From Ailurus styani (taxonomy: Eukaryota; Chordata; Mammalia; Carnivora; Ailuridae), in NCBI GenBank assembly GCA_002007465.1, contig LNAC01000038.1, forward strand, positions 5,637,286 through 5,701,285: 64,000 nucleotides of DNA. Reading direction: 5' to 3'. The stretch's first letter is position 1, and each line of letters opens with the position of its first letter. The position numbers and the translations under genes are program-made. The notes beneath the pieces were generated by a model, which was not told where the DNA came from, did not search any database, and was given only the letters and a program-made list of their open reading frames with translations. Shown in pieces: positions 12,839 to 23,600 of the stretch.

Positions 12839-13035
12839 TTTTTTTTTTTTAAGATTTTTTATTCATTCGAGAGAGAGAGAACACGCACATGAGAACACAA
12901 TCAGGGGGAAAGGTAGATAGAGAGGGAGAAGCAGAGCAAAGCAGGCAGCCTGATGCAGAGCTCAATCCCAGGACCCTGGAATCATGACTTGAGCTGAAGG
13001 CAGACATTTAACCAACTGAGCCACCCAGGCACTCC
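12839..13035 (-). mobile_element. CAN-SINE (older arctoid type)
   Basis: Reversed element: T run, AAGATTTTTTATTCATTC, GA-rich segment, CTCAATCCCAGGACCCTGG, and head GAGCCACCCAGGCACTCC. Flanks CTCTATAACTTTT and CTCTTTATAACTTTT suggest a target-site duplication with a small indel. Confidence 0.93.
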
Positions 13036-13189
13036 AACTCTTTATAACTTTTAATCAGTTTTCTGTATTTTATGTTTTTATTTTTTTCCATACTGTAATG
13101 TGACTACATTTACTTTTTAAATTATTTCTCTCTAGCTGAATTTAATTTGCTGTTAAAATAATTTTTAAAAATTAGCTTATTTTTTCATT

Positions 13190-13402
13190 TGTAGATCTTA
13201 TATTATTTTTTAAGATTTTTTATTTATTTATTTGTCAGAGAGAGAGAGAGAGAGAGACAGAGCACAAGCAGAGGGAGAAGCAGGCTCCCCGCTGAGGAAG
13301 GAGCCCAATAGGCGACACAATCCCAGGACCCTGGGATCATGGCCTGAGCCAAAGGCAGATGCTTAACTGACGAAGCCACCCAGGTGTCCCTGTAGATCTT
13401 AT
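13190..13402 (-). mobile_element. CAN-SINE with target-site duplication
   Basis: Reversed body at about 13205-13390 with a (GA)n stretch, GGACCCTGGGATCATGGCCT, and head GAAGCCACCCAGGTGTCCC. The 12-bp flank TGTAGATCTTAT occurs at 13190-13201 and 13391-13402. Confidence 0.95.
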
Positions 13403-13501
13403 TTTAATCTAGGTTTTTCTTTCTGTTTCGTATCTTCTTTCCTTAGGAATCCTTTTCCCTGGCTATAGTTTCAAGCTGGCACTTAAAAAAATAATAATCA
13501 C

Positions 13502-13708
13502 AGGGCACCTGGGTAGGTTAGTCAGTTAAGTGTCCCACTCTTGGTTTTGGCTCAGGTCATGATCTCAGGGTCATGAGTTGGAACCCCATTTGGGGTTCCC
13601 TGTTCAGTGCAGAGTCTGCTTGTCCCTGTCCCTCTGCTCCTCCCTCATCCCATGCTCGCTCTTTCTCTCTAATATGCATACATACAATCATAAAATCTTC
13701 AAAAAAAA
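13502..13708 (+). mobile_element. CAN-SINE (older arctoid type)
   Basis: Head AGGGCACCTGGGTAGGTTAG, the 'CCACTCTTGGTTTTGGCTCA' segment, the GGTCATGATCTCAGGGTCAT box, a CT-rich part and tail ATAAAATCTTCAAAAAAAA. It lies head-to-head with the preceding minus-strand SINE. Confidence 0.93.
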
Positions 13709-13920
13709 TCCCAATAAACATCATGTTTTATTCCTGTTCCCATTCATGTTACTTTGTTTCCATAAGAGTTAGATTAATATTAATTGTATCCTGGCTATAC
13801 AATTACTAAAAATAAATGATCTTCTGATTTAATCTTAGAGCTAAGGTAAATGTGATTTCTTCCAGTGAGTCTCTGATAGGTTCTCTGAGACACTTATGGT
13901 TGCTACAAGTTATACAAAAA

Positions 13921-14725
13921 GTGAATTCAGAATAGATCATAGACCTAAATAGAAAATGTAAAACTGTAAGACTCACAGAAATAAACATATGAGACATTGC
14001 TTTGACTTTAAGTTTGATGATGAGTTTTTATATGTAACACAAAAGTACAGTATATTAAAAAACTAATAAATCGTACTTTGTTAACATTCTCATGAAACAA
14101 ATAAGATATGGGCCAAGGATGGGAAGAAAATATTTACAAATCGTGTATTTAATTAAAGGCATTTTTCCTGGATATATAAAGAACAATAACAAGAGAATAA
14201 ACTTCCCAGTACAAAAGTGGATAAATGATATCAATAGACACTTGATCAAAGATGATAGATCGCAAATATGCATTTATAAAATGTCTCAACATCATTTGTC
14301 ACTAGGGAGATATAAATTTAAACAATAGTGAGATACCTTTGTGCACTATAGAATGGTTCCAAAATTTTTAAAAAATGATAATATAAAATGCTGGCAAGTA
14401 TTATTCATGACTGGTTGATATTAAAAATTGTACAGTCACTTTGAAAAGATCATTTGGCAGTTTCTTATAAAGTTAAACATAGATTTAGGAGACACTGTAG
14501 CATTCATGCTTCTAAATAGTCAAGTAAAAATTTATCTTTGTACAAAAACCTGTATGTTCATGCTTATAAAACTTTGTTGATTTATAATCACAAAGAACTG
14601 AAAGCAACCAAGATGTCTTTCTACAGATGAATGGATATGTAAATGTATTGTATGTAAATGCAAATGTATTGGATGTAAATGGATCCATACAATGGGCTAT
14701 TTAGGGATTTAAAAAGGAACAGTTT
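13921..14725 (+). mobile_element. L1M LINE remnant (end of ORF2 and 3' region)
   Basis: The order of diverged but readable L1 blocks is diagnostic: GATCATAGACCTAAATAGAAA, GGGAAGAAAATATTTACAAA, GTGGATAAATGATATCAATAGA, AATGTCTCAACATCATTTGTC, GAGATACCTTTGTGCACTATAG, GCAACCAAGATGTCTTTC. It is 5'-truncated with many indels and no reading frame remains. A local ~23-bp duplication of ATGTAAATG-containing sequence lies at 14636-14682. Confidence 0.8.
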
Positions 14726-15169
14726 ATTGATTTACGCAATACAACAATCTTGGTAGAGACAAGCAGTTTAAAGGGCTTCTACTCTGCCTTTTTGTCATTC
14801 TTTTATGACAAGTGTCAGGAAAACAATGTGAAGATTCTTCTGGATTCTAAGAATATTCATCATAATTATGAACTCAAGAACCAAGGTAGTGAACTTATGG
14901 TGTGTCTGTACATTCATTGTATCCACTATAGGATAAGCTTGAAACAGACCAAATTAATTATGGTTTTCCATATTCCCCTGCTTTATTAGCACAGGGCATG
15001 ATGGTGATCTAGATCACCTCATATCAATCTTAGCTCAGATTATGTTCCTATATCTCTTGTAAGATGTAGAAATTCTCCTTTGTGTAGGAAAATCTGTCTT
15101 CCTCCTGTGTTCTTCCTTTATTCCTACACTACAATCATACTCAACAATACTTCCAACACCAGGTATGTG
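14726..15169. other. Non-coding sequence, nothing recognised
   Basis: No gene or confident repeat. The 79-residue open frame at 14750-14989 (+) has no recognisable family. Confidence 0.4.
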
Positions 15170-15720
15170 TTCATTTTGTTTTTCCTACACCAGGCAACAC
15201 TCTGTGACACCTATAATTTAACTCATTTCTGACATCATCAATCTGGAGATACCATCAAATCCCACAAATCCCATCATTAAGGATTCAGTCCCACAAGACT
15301 GCCAGTCTCCCCACTTCAGATGTCAATCACAAGTCCAGGCTGTGATTTGTGCTTATGACCAACCAAAGGTTCTCGCAACTCCCTCCTTGAGCTTGATTAA
15401 TTTGCTAGAGCATCTCATAAAATTCAGAAAGAGTTTACTCACTGTTTACTGGTTTTTTATAAAAACATATGATAAAGAATACACATGAACATCCAGATGG
15501 AAGAGATGCATAAGGAAAGGTCTGTGGGATGGGGCACATAGCTTCCATGCCCTCTCCAGGTGCTGCCGTTCTTTCCACACCTTCCTGTGTTCACTATCTT
15601 GGAAGTTCTCCAAACTCCATAGTGGGGCTGCAAATGGAGTTAATATTTGATCATGTTTACATGATGAACCCTACATAAAGACCCCAATATGCATAACAAT
15701 CCATCCCAGTTGATGAGTCT
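15170..15720. repeat. Probable LTR-class interspersed repeat, family unassigned
   Basis: The block TTTACTCACTGTTTACTGG, CCAGATGGAAGAGATGCATA, GTGGGATGGGGCACATAGCT and CTTCCATGCCCTCTCCAGG recalls a common mammalian LTR-derived repeat, but I cannot name the family or orientation safely. It has no open frame of note. Confidence 0.45.
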
Positions 15721-16280
15721 TAGTAATTATAACACTGTAGCATGCCAGAGGTTATTATAGCCACTTACTACCACTGATGGAATCCTTACAGCTATCTGAT
15801 GAAATTCCTGAATCTTAAACCAAACTTGTGCTTTCTGGGATCACTTCTAATAGTAATGTCCTAGTCCAAATTTACTTAAAGTAGATTCTTAGTCAAAGAT
15901 TATGTTACAAGTAGTTTATTTGGAAGTTGTTTCCAGGTACTAGCATGAGGAAGTGATAGAAGTGGAAGAGAAATAATAGAAAATTATTAATATTAGTTAT
16001 GTAATTATAGTGTTTCCTGACTAATAACACAGATCTTACCTCCTAGGGACTTTCTGATATACTGTATTGAATATACATCAGATTTGTTTCAGAAAGGGTG
16101 GGGAGGGAGAGTACTTACTCACCATCTCCCATCCCACATTGCTTGAAGGTTTATCCTTGAGTCTTAACTCTCTGGCACTTCATCAGTAGCAATAACATTT
16201 ATATCAGAGAGCACGTGTGAATATGAAATAAGGCATTTTTGCAAATTACTTATGGAAGTACTTGTATAATAAGCTTCAAT
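15721..16280. other. Non-coding sequence, nothing recognised
   Basis: No gene or named repeat is seen. Confidence 0.4.
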
Positions 16281-16499
16281 AGTAATAATTTTGCTGGGCA
16301 CCTCAGTGGCTCAGTCATTAAACATCGGCCTTCAGCTCAGATCATGATCCCAAGGTCCTGGGTCGAGACCCACATGGACTCCCTGCTTGGCAGGAAGCCT
16401 CTCCCATTGCCCCTGCTTGTGTTCCCTCTCTACTGCCTCTCTCTCTCTCTGTCAAATAAATAAATAAATAAAATCTTCTAAAAAAGTAATAATTTTACT
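16281..16499 (+). mobile_element. CAN-SINE (arctoid type) with target-site duplication
   Basis: Body about 16296-16484: head GGGCACCTCAGTGGCTCAG, box CAGATCATGATCCCAAGG, tail (AAAT)n AAATCTT. The 15-bp flank AGTAATAATTTTGCT (16281-16295) recurs with one change at 16485-16499. It ends in 'CTGCTTGTGTTCCCTCTC', the form shared with bears and seals, so it is an older insertion than the mustelid-type copies. Confidence 0.95.
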
Positions 16500-18281
16500 A
16501 TTATTAAAAATCATTTTCAAATATCAGACATTTGATAATGATCATTGTCAGAATGTAAGCATGTATGCATAACACTTTGTTCTTCAAATTACTTTACACA
16601 GCCTCAGAGAAGTGCTACTTGGTGGTGTGTATTTGTTTTCAAAGTTTATTACCAATGAATATTTAGAAATTGGAGTTAATTTTTCATGTTCAAACTTATA
16701 AAACATACCTGCTATAACTACATCTTTTAAAATTTAGTGAGGTTTCAAACAACAAGAGGAGTACAATATCTTTGAATCCTAAAACAGCGAATGACCTTTG
16801 TTTAACATCTTGTCTAAGGTTTATTGCCTCTAGGCTTTATGACCCATTGAGAATAGGTTGCCTTTTTTAAAATTTATTTATACAGATTTTTGAGGAAAGC
16901 ATTTTTAAAGTTTGTCCGAGTTAACATTCTTCATCTCAAAGCTATATCACAAAAGCACTTCAAAACCTGGCCTTTTTGACCCCAACACTCCTTTTCTCAG
17001 AGCAGTCAAAATAGAACAATATCCACCAATTTGAAACCCAACATTTCTAATCAGTCCATTATCCATTCTGAGTTGTCTCTTAGTCTGTGTATGTTCATAT
17101 TTTTTTCAGAGGGGTGGGGTCAATGTGAAGATTTATTAAGTGAAGATTGTATAGAAAAACAAGTAATATAAAATAAACTAATATTTGAAGAGACTCTAGA
17201 AATCTCCAAGTCTTTTTCTTTATGAATGAACAGATAAGAATGGAGACTAAGTACATATATAATGAAAATTTTCATCATAGTGTAGATTATATTATAGTTT
17301 TCAATATGCATTCATTCTAATTGCTTTGTAGTGTTTAAATCTAATACTTCAGAAATTCAAAGAATTTTAAAGCTAGGAAGTTTAGAATAAAGTTACTGGT
17401 AACAATTGAAAGATATGTCTATATTGATTCAGATAATTCTAAAATCACTATTATGTTATTTCAGTTTACAATTTCTTGGGAAAATTACCTCTCCCAGTTT
17501 TCATATTTTACATATACATATTTATTTGGGTGAGAATGAAATAATAAATATTTACAGAAACAATTATTGTGGGGAAAATACGAAAGACTTGAATTCTTAA
17601 TGTAATATTTCTGTTGTACTATATCCTGTTCTTTGAAAGGCATCTGCTAACATGCTAAATCTGATGTTCATTCTCGATAATATCTGCAAAGTGAAATATT
17701 TTTTAAAAAAGAAAACAACCTTAATCATGTATTTGTGTGTGTTTTATTCACTTCTACTATAAAGAGGGAGGGAAGCAAGATGAAAAGATATTATAATGCT
17801 GAGTGGCAGAATTTGGCACAATAGCTCTCAAGTGTATAATACAGCCAACAGGGAGACTAAATGCATCAGGATGTATTTATATTGACAAAAGAGTCGTTCT
17901 TTGTAGTGTTTAGAAGAAGGATTCTGCCATGACCCACATAACAAATTACTGTTGTCTGACCTCATTGAAACAAGACTTTAGTGAAGTACATCCAGTGGAG
18001 CTGATGTAGTAGAGGTTCTCTTACCACAACACTGCTGGAGGGCCATGATTATTCCACCCCTCATTTTCTAGACTACTAAAACACTCGATAAAGAGTCTTA
18101 GCACCTTGATCCCAGAGCTCTTTTACTACGAGACTGAAAAGGAGAGGCTGTGTTACACAGAGTGGCATGTTATTTTCTGAAGAGTTAAGACTACTGAATG
18201 AAAGAAAGAACTCCTACAAAGTGAAGTAAAACCTTGTTTTTGTTGTAGCACATTCAGTCAGCAGTTTGCATTAAGATTTTT

Positions 18282-18325
18282 GGTTTGTTTTGTTTTGTTT
18301 TGTTTTTTTGTTTTGTTTTTTTTCC
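18282..18325. repeat. (TTTTG)n simple repeat
   Basis: Repeated GTTTTGTTTTGTTTTG units run into T-rich sequence. Confidence 0.9.
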
Positions 18326-18544
18326 TCCTCACTTTGTATTCTGTTATCCTTTCTAACTTGTGCACCTGAGCAACCAAAAGCAACCAGTTGCTAAAAGGCT
18401 TCCCCCTTCAATCATCTCACTTCCACTTCAGATGTACAATTTATTAAAAAGAGAAGACATATATAGTTTGTTTTATAACTCATTGCTATTTCTTATAGAT
18501 TATGTTTGTCTTAAAACCTCTGTTTTTCTTACAATATACTTATT

Positions 18545-18585
18545 TATTCATTAGGGACTATTAATATTCATTAGGGACTTATTAA
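18545..18585. repeat. 20-bp tandem duplication
   Basis: TATTCATTAGGGACTATTAA (18545-18564) is followed at once by the same sequence with one extra T (18565-18585). Confidence 0.9.
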
Positions 18586-18673
18586 TTGGGCATTCTAATG
18601 TGATTGACTGTCCTGGAGGACACATTAGAAATGACTTTTCAAACATTTCCAGGGTTAGGAACAATTTGGTTGT

Positions 18674-18898
18674 AAAGATTTATTTTAGGGCGCCTGGGTG
18701 GCTCAGTGGGTTAAAGCCTCTGCTTTCAGCTCAGGTCATGATCTCAGCGTCCAGGGATCGAGGCCCGCATCGGGCTCTCTGCTCAGCAGGGAGCCTGCTT
18801 CCTCCTCTCCCTGTCTCTCTGCCTTCCTCTCTGCCTACTTGTAATCTCTCTCTCTGTGTCAAATAAATAAATAAAATCTTTAAAAAAAAAAAAAGATT

Positions 18899-18905
<7 letters not shown>
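18674..18905 (+). mobile_element. CAN-SINE (mustelid type) with 14-bp target-site duplication
   Basis: Full-length body at 18688-18891 from GGGCGCCTGGGTGGCTCAG to the A tail. The flank AAAGATTTATTTTA is identical at 18674-18687 and 18892-18905. Low divergence from the mustelid form shows it is young. Confidence 0.97.

Positions 18906-18932
<27 letters not shown>
18904..18932. repeat. (TA)n microsatellite
   Basis: An uninterrupted TA run directly after the right-hand target-site duplication of the SINE. Confidence 0.95.
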
Positions 18933-18934
<2 letters not shown>

Positions 18935-19718
18935 ACATTTTAAAAATTTTTTCAAACTAAATAACCTCAACTCTGAAAAATTACAAAGTAATTTTTCCAA
19001 AATGAAAATGTAAGAACGTTTAGTCCTCATTAAGTACTTCATGTCACTACTGCTGAGCAGGCGGTTCTATATTCACTTAGAATAACTAAAGTAATCTTTG
19101 GTAATTTTTCTAATAGCCAATAAAGAACTGAATCTTACACACCACCAGACAGCTTAAAAGCTAAGCTCTTTAATTGTTGTTCTTAATGTTCCATTTAATA
19201 TATTATTGCTGAAAGCAGTCAGGAGGAAAGCACTGGTTTATAATTTTCATTTTGAAGTGTATTTCGTGGATTTCATTCTTACCGAATTGATTTTGCGAGA
19301 AAGTAGTTTCAAGCACTTTGTCCAGAATGCCTTAAATTAAATAACAATGTCAGGGAAAAAATCCAGACCGATTAGTAGTCATGGGGGTTATCAAGGCTAA
19401 AACTCTGATATCTGAAAAGCTCTTTCTCACCATTATAACACCTTTAATGAAAATGTGGAGAGTATTGCAGTTTGGGTTTATTAGTGACTGTTGATAGGCG
19501 AGAAAAAATTTTAAAGCTGTATTTGTGTTTTCTAAATATTTTTTTAAAAAATCATTTTTTGGTTTAGATTAGGGAAATATATGTATATAGTCTCCCACCC
19601 ACCTTTGAGTTTACAGCATGTTGTAATAAAATACAGTTTGGAATGTAGAAACAGGGCACAAAAATAACTTAGAGATGGGTAGCAACTTCAATCAACCTAG
19701 AGAAAATATAAATCAACC
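18933..19718. other. Non-coding sequence, nothing recognised
   Basis: No gene or confident repeat is seen. Confidence 0.45.
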
Positions 19719-20102
19719 TGTGGTTGACTGAATCATGTTCCCCTAAAATTCATATGTTGAGGCCTTAACTTCTAGTGTGACTATATTTGGAAATAGGGCC
19801 TTTAAAGAGGTGGTTAAGATTAAATAAGGTAATAAAGGGGCAGCCCAAGTCCAATCTAACTGGTGTCCTTATAGGAAGAGGAAGAGACACGAGGGAGATA
19901 TATGTACAGAGAAAGGGACATCTGAAGACACAGAAAGAAAGTGGCCATCTGCAAGCCAAGGAGATAAGACTTAGGAGAAATCAGGCCTTCTGGAACTTTG
20001 ATCTTAGACTATCAGCCTCCAGAACTTTAAGAAAATAATTTCTGTTGTTTAAGTTACACAGTCTGTGGCATATTGTCATGGCAGCCTGAGTATACTAATG
20101 CA
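19719..20102 (+). mobile_element. MLT1-type MaLR LTR, near full length
   Basis: It starts TGTGGTTGACTGAATCATG and ends GAGTATACTAATGCA, with the MLT1 blocks in order: CATATGTTGAGGCCTTAACT, GACTATATTTGGAAATAGGG, ACTGGTGTCCTTATAGGAAG, GGCCATCTGCAAGCCAAGGA, ATCTTAGACTATCAGCCTCC, TTTCTGTTGTTTAAGTTACA. MaLR LTRs are non-autonomous retrovirus-like elements that carry no coding capacity here. This is a solo LTR, since no internal region follows. Confidence 0.93.
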
Positions 20103-21079
20103 ATACCATGCCAAGGCAGAAAAATAGGTATTTTCCATGAAGATAATTTTTAATTTACTGAAGTATATGCATTTCAAAACACATTTATCCTAATTGTCTC
20201 TGATTGTGCTACTCAGAACTTTTTCATTAAATTTTAATAAAAATGTATCACTATAACGAGACATACTTACCTTACATAATTTTCATGACATTTTAATCAT
20301 GAGTAAGCTAGGTTGAAAAATATAAAAACTATTGGCATTTAGAAAAATGTTGGGAAAATATACTTCTGCCCCTTTTTGTGTGTGTTTCTAAATGAAAGAT
20401 TATATTACTTGTTATATACTTAGCTTTTAATTTAAAGTAAAAATGTGACTAGCAACTTGCCTGCCTATCTGCCATCTTCAAACTTGATTTTAGTCACCCT
20501 CCATTAAACCAAGCAACCTGAGGAAGAGCTGAGTCTAATACCATTCAAGAAAATTGCAGGGTTTTTGTCCATTTGGTTTAGGAATAGCCACACAAAGTAG
20601 TTCTGCATGGATTAAATACTTCATGGATTAAAAACTGCTGAGATTCCTCAAGAAAGGGACATTTTTGTCATTGCAAAGAACAAATGCACAGGAAATGCTA
20701 TTCTTTCTCCTGTCACTCAATATGGTTGGGTAAGAACATGATTAATGAAACTGTGACGCCCATGCGTGAACATGAATGGACAAACTTAAATGTGAACTCC
20801 CACATGTAGTAGGGAACAGTGAAAATACAGAAAGAGTATTTATACTCTAATGCCTAGATGGCATTATTGAGTTGCTGAAATAACTAACTATGGAGCTGCC
20901 TGACCTCCGGATTTGACACGATAGGAGAAAAGCACAATCCTGAATTTAAATGATTTTTACTTATTTTTTTTTCTGCCACTCACACCCCAAATGCCTTGCT
21001 AATAGTAGCATGGATATATTCAAAATTTACTCTCTAACAAAACTAGGATAAGTTATTTGTATGTATTACGTTAATAAGT
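20103..21079. other. Non-coding sequence, nothing recognised
   Basis: No gene or confident repeat is seen. Confidence 0.45.
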
Positions 21080-21225
21080 CAATCCAAAGTGCCTATAAAA
21101 TATAAACTATTTTAGTCTTTCTCTTACAAATAAGGAGCATGGAAACCAAAGTTTAGAAAGTTAGGAAATTAGATACAGGTAAAAATCTAGCATAAACTCA
21201 AATGGTTCAGGCCATAGAGCTCCAC
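21080..21225 (-). repeat. Possible MIR SINE remnant
   Basis: TTACAAATAAGGAGCATGGA, then AAGTTTAGAAAGTTAGGAAA and TCAAATGGTTCAGGCCATAG follow the reversed MIR order (tail, core, head), but divergence is high. Confidence 0.45.
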
Positions 21226-21645
21226 TTTCTTTACCAAAGTTATTCTTTATATTCCTTTATTATTTAGATATTGTCACATAAACCATGAGTTGGTTTCTAT
21301 ACTTTCTAAATACTGATTATGAATGATTACACTTAGTTCAATCTGACAACATTCTTGGATAATTTATTACATGTAAATTGTGTGGACAATAAAATAAATA
21401 AATAGATAAAACCTGTCCTCATATCAGAAGATATTTAAAACTGAGATGAGAGAGAAGACATAAAATATAGAGTGGTATAAGTTATGAGTATTATTATAAA
21501 ATTGTCCAATTATATGCCAAATGTGACATGTGCCTAGAGGTGGAAAGGATTAATTCTAACCTTGATGATGGATAAAATGGTTAGATGTAGACAGAAACAT
21601 TGAATGCTACTTTTAAAGGCACGTTTAAATTTTCAAAAGGTAAAC
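21226..21645. other. Non-coding sequence, nothing recognised
   Basis: No gene or confident repeat is seen. Confidence 0.4.
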
Positions 21646-22690
21646 TAAAATTTCACTTGCTGATGAAAATAGTGACGAGGACCAGATTTACCCTCCCACC
21701 AGAAACAACTAAAAGAATGGTAAAAAATATATGAAACAACCGTGCTTAACATATCAAACATCAGGAAATGAAGCACAGCTAGCTATCCCTGTAAAACCAG
21801 AAACGAATGAAGTGAGCTTTAAAAATGTCCCAGCTTATGGACTCAAAAGTTTTGTAGGATGCTGAACAATGGAGCCCAGAAATCTCCATCAGGTGATGGG
21901 ATGGGACTTGAATTCCATACATGCCAATGCAGCTAATGTGAAAGGACTGAGCGCCACAGAAGAGAGAGATGCACAGACTTCAGGGGTCTGCAGAGGGTTA
22001 TTTTAATAGTCCTCATGTATTCAGGGGAAAGTGATCGGTATATGTATTTGAAGACACTCTCTAAGGCAGGGAAAAGGACAAACTAAAATAATTACAGAAA
22101 ACAGAATATATAGGAGACCGGGAATAGTGCCAACAGCTAGAATAAAAGACTTCTTAATTCAGGTAACATCAGTCATAGTACTAAAAAGGGCCTTGCCATA
22201 GTAGTGCAGAAATACAGTTCTAGACTAATGAAGTTCTGGGCCTGACTAATAAATATTAAAATCAAAAATTGGAACAATCCAATTGTTCCCAACAAGTCTA
22301 TCCAAGTCCTAGAAAAAAAAATCTCAAAAATATTTATAGAAATGTAAAACTATCAATACAAAATAAAGTTAAAATTCACAGTATCTGCATCCAATAACAA
22401 TTAACAATCATGCAAAGAAGCAGGAAAATAAAATCCATAATGAGGAGAAAAATCAATGAACTGAAACTGATCAGCAATAACACAGATGACAAAATTAGTA
22501 GAGACATTCAAAGAGGCATTATAACTTTATTTTATATATTTAGGAAGCTAAAGATTGAAGATATTTAGTAAATATATGGAAGATGTAAAAATACTTAACA
22601 TTGTACACTGCCTGAGATTAAATCAGATAAACGTTAAAGAAAAGATTAGTGAATTTTAAGACATACTAATGTTGGAAGATGATTCTTCAT
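21646..22690 (+). mobile_element. L1M LINE 5' region (5' UTR to ORF1 start)
   Basis: Blocks typical of old mammalian L1 5' regions appear in order: CTGCATCCAATAACAATTAAC, ATGCAAAGAAGCAGGAAAAT, CATAATGAGGAGAAAAATCA, ACACAGATGACAAAATTAGT, AGAAAAGATTAGTGAATTTT. There is no intact reading frame. It is separate from the L1M at 26.8 kb, though both lie on the same strand. Confidence 0.75.
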
Positions 22691-22889
22691 GGTTTCTTAC
22701 ATTATTGTATGTCTTTTGAGGTGAAGGTCTGATTGCCCTTTGTTCTGGACTATCTTTTCAAGGAAAATTCAATGGTGAACAGATTTTGGAGATAGAGATA
22801 ATGTTTCCCACTGGAGCAAATTATGAGTACAGTCGATACTTTAACAAACACAGTTTGAACTTAGGTGGTAGTGGCTCACACCTTTCTTT
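22691..22889. other. Non-coding spacer
   Basis: Nothing recognised between two L1M fragments on opposite strands. Confidence 0.4.
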
Positions 22890-23600
22890 AACACATTATT
22901 GAGATAAATATACCCATTTAAAGTGTATAATTCAGGGCACCTGGGTGGCTCAGTGGGTTAAAGCCTCTGCCTTCGGCTCAGGTCATGATCGCAGGGTCCT
23001 GGGATCGAGGCCCGCATCGGGCTCTCTGCTTAGCGGGGAGCCTGCTTCCTCCTCTCTCTCTCTGCCTGCCTCTCTGCCTACTTGTGATCTGATCTCTCTC
23101 TGTGTCAAATAAATAAATAAAATCTTAAAAAAAAATAAATAAAGTGTATAATTCAATGGTATTTAGTATATTCAGTATTTTTAGTATTTGGATTACTCCT
23201 AAAAGAAAACCACCAACCCACCAATGAAAACTCACTCTCTGTTTCCTCCAGCTTTCCCCCACACCCACACCAGCTCTAAGGCACTAATCCACTTTCTGTC
23301 TGTATAAATTTGCCTATCTGGACAGTTAATTTAAATGGAATTATATATGTGTGGTCCTTTGTGACTGGCTTCTTTCACTTAGCATAATCCTTTCAGAATT
23401 CATCTTTGTTGTATCATGACTCAGTAGTTCATTCCTTCTTATGTCTGAATAATATTCCATTGTGTGGATACATATTTTCTTATCCATTCATCAGCTGATG
23501 GACATTTGGGTTGTTTGTATCTTTTGACTATTAAGAATACTGCTGCTATGAATCTTACTGTACAAAGTTTAATACACTAGAGTCATATTGAGGGTATCTG
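22890..23600 (-). mobile_element. L1M LINE 3' end, split by a SINE
   Basis: Read in reverse, this is the 3' part of an old L1. Plus-strand blocks are GAGATAAATATACCCATTTA, ATTCAATGGTATTTAGTATA, TAATCCACTTTCTGTCTGTA, GGCTTCTTTCACTTAGCATA, TAATATTCCATTGTGTGGAT, CATTCATCAGCTGATGGACA, AATACTGCTGCTATGAAT. The CAN-SINE at 22935-23140 interrupts it, so the L1 is older. Confidence 0.85.
22920..23155 (+). mobile_element. CAN-SINE (mustelid type) with 15-bp target-site duplication
   Basis: Body 22935-23140. The flank AAAGTGTATAATTCA is identical at 22920-22934 and 23141-23155 and matches the L1M sequence that it interrupts. Low divergence shows a young element. Confidence 0.98.

Larger units (their letters stand above)
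16500..18673. other. AT-rich non-coding sequence
   Basis: No gene or confident repeat family. It includes the T/G-rich pentamer tract at 18282-18325 and the 20-bp tandem duplication at 18545-18585, listed separately. Confidence 0.45.

Noticed and set aside
18688..18760. tRNA-like head with box A/B-type sequence as a possible tRNA gene
   Set aside because: It is the tRNA-derived head of a CAN-SINE and lacks a complete cloverleaf. The same holds for the other SINE heads.
19787..20038. 83-residue plus-strand open frame
   Set aside because: It lies inside the MLT1 LTR and has no independent support.
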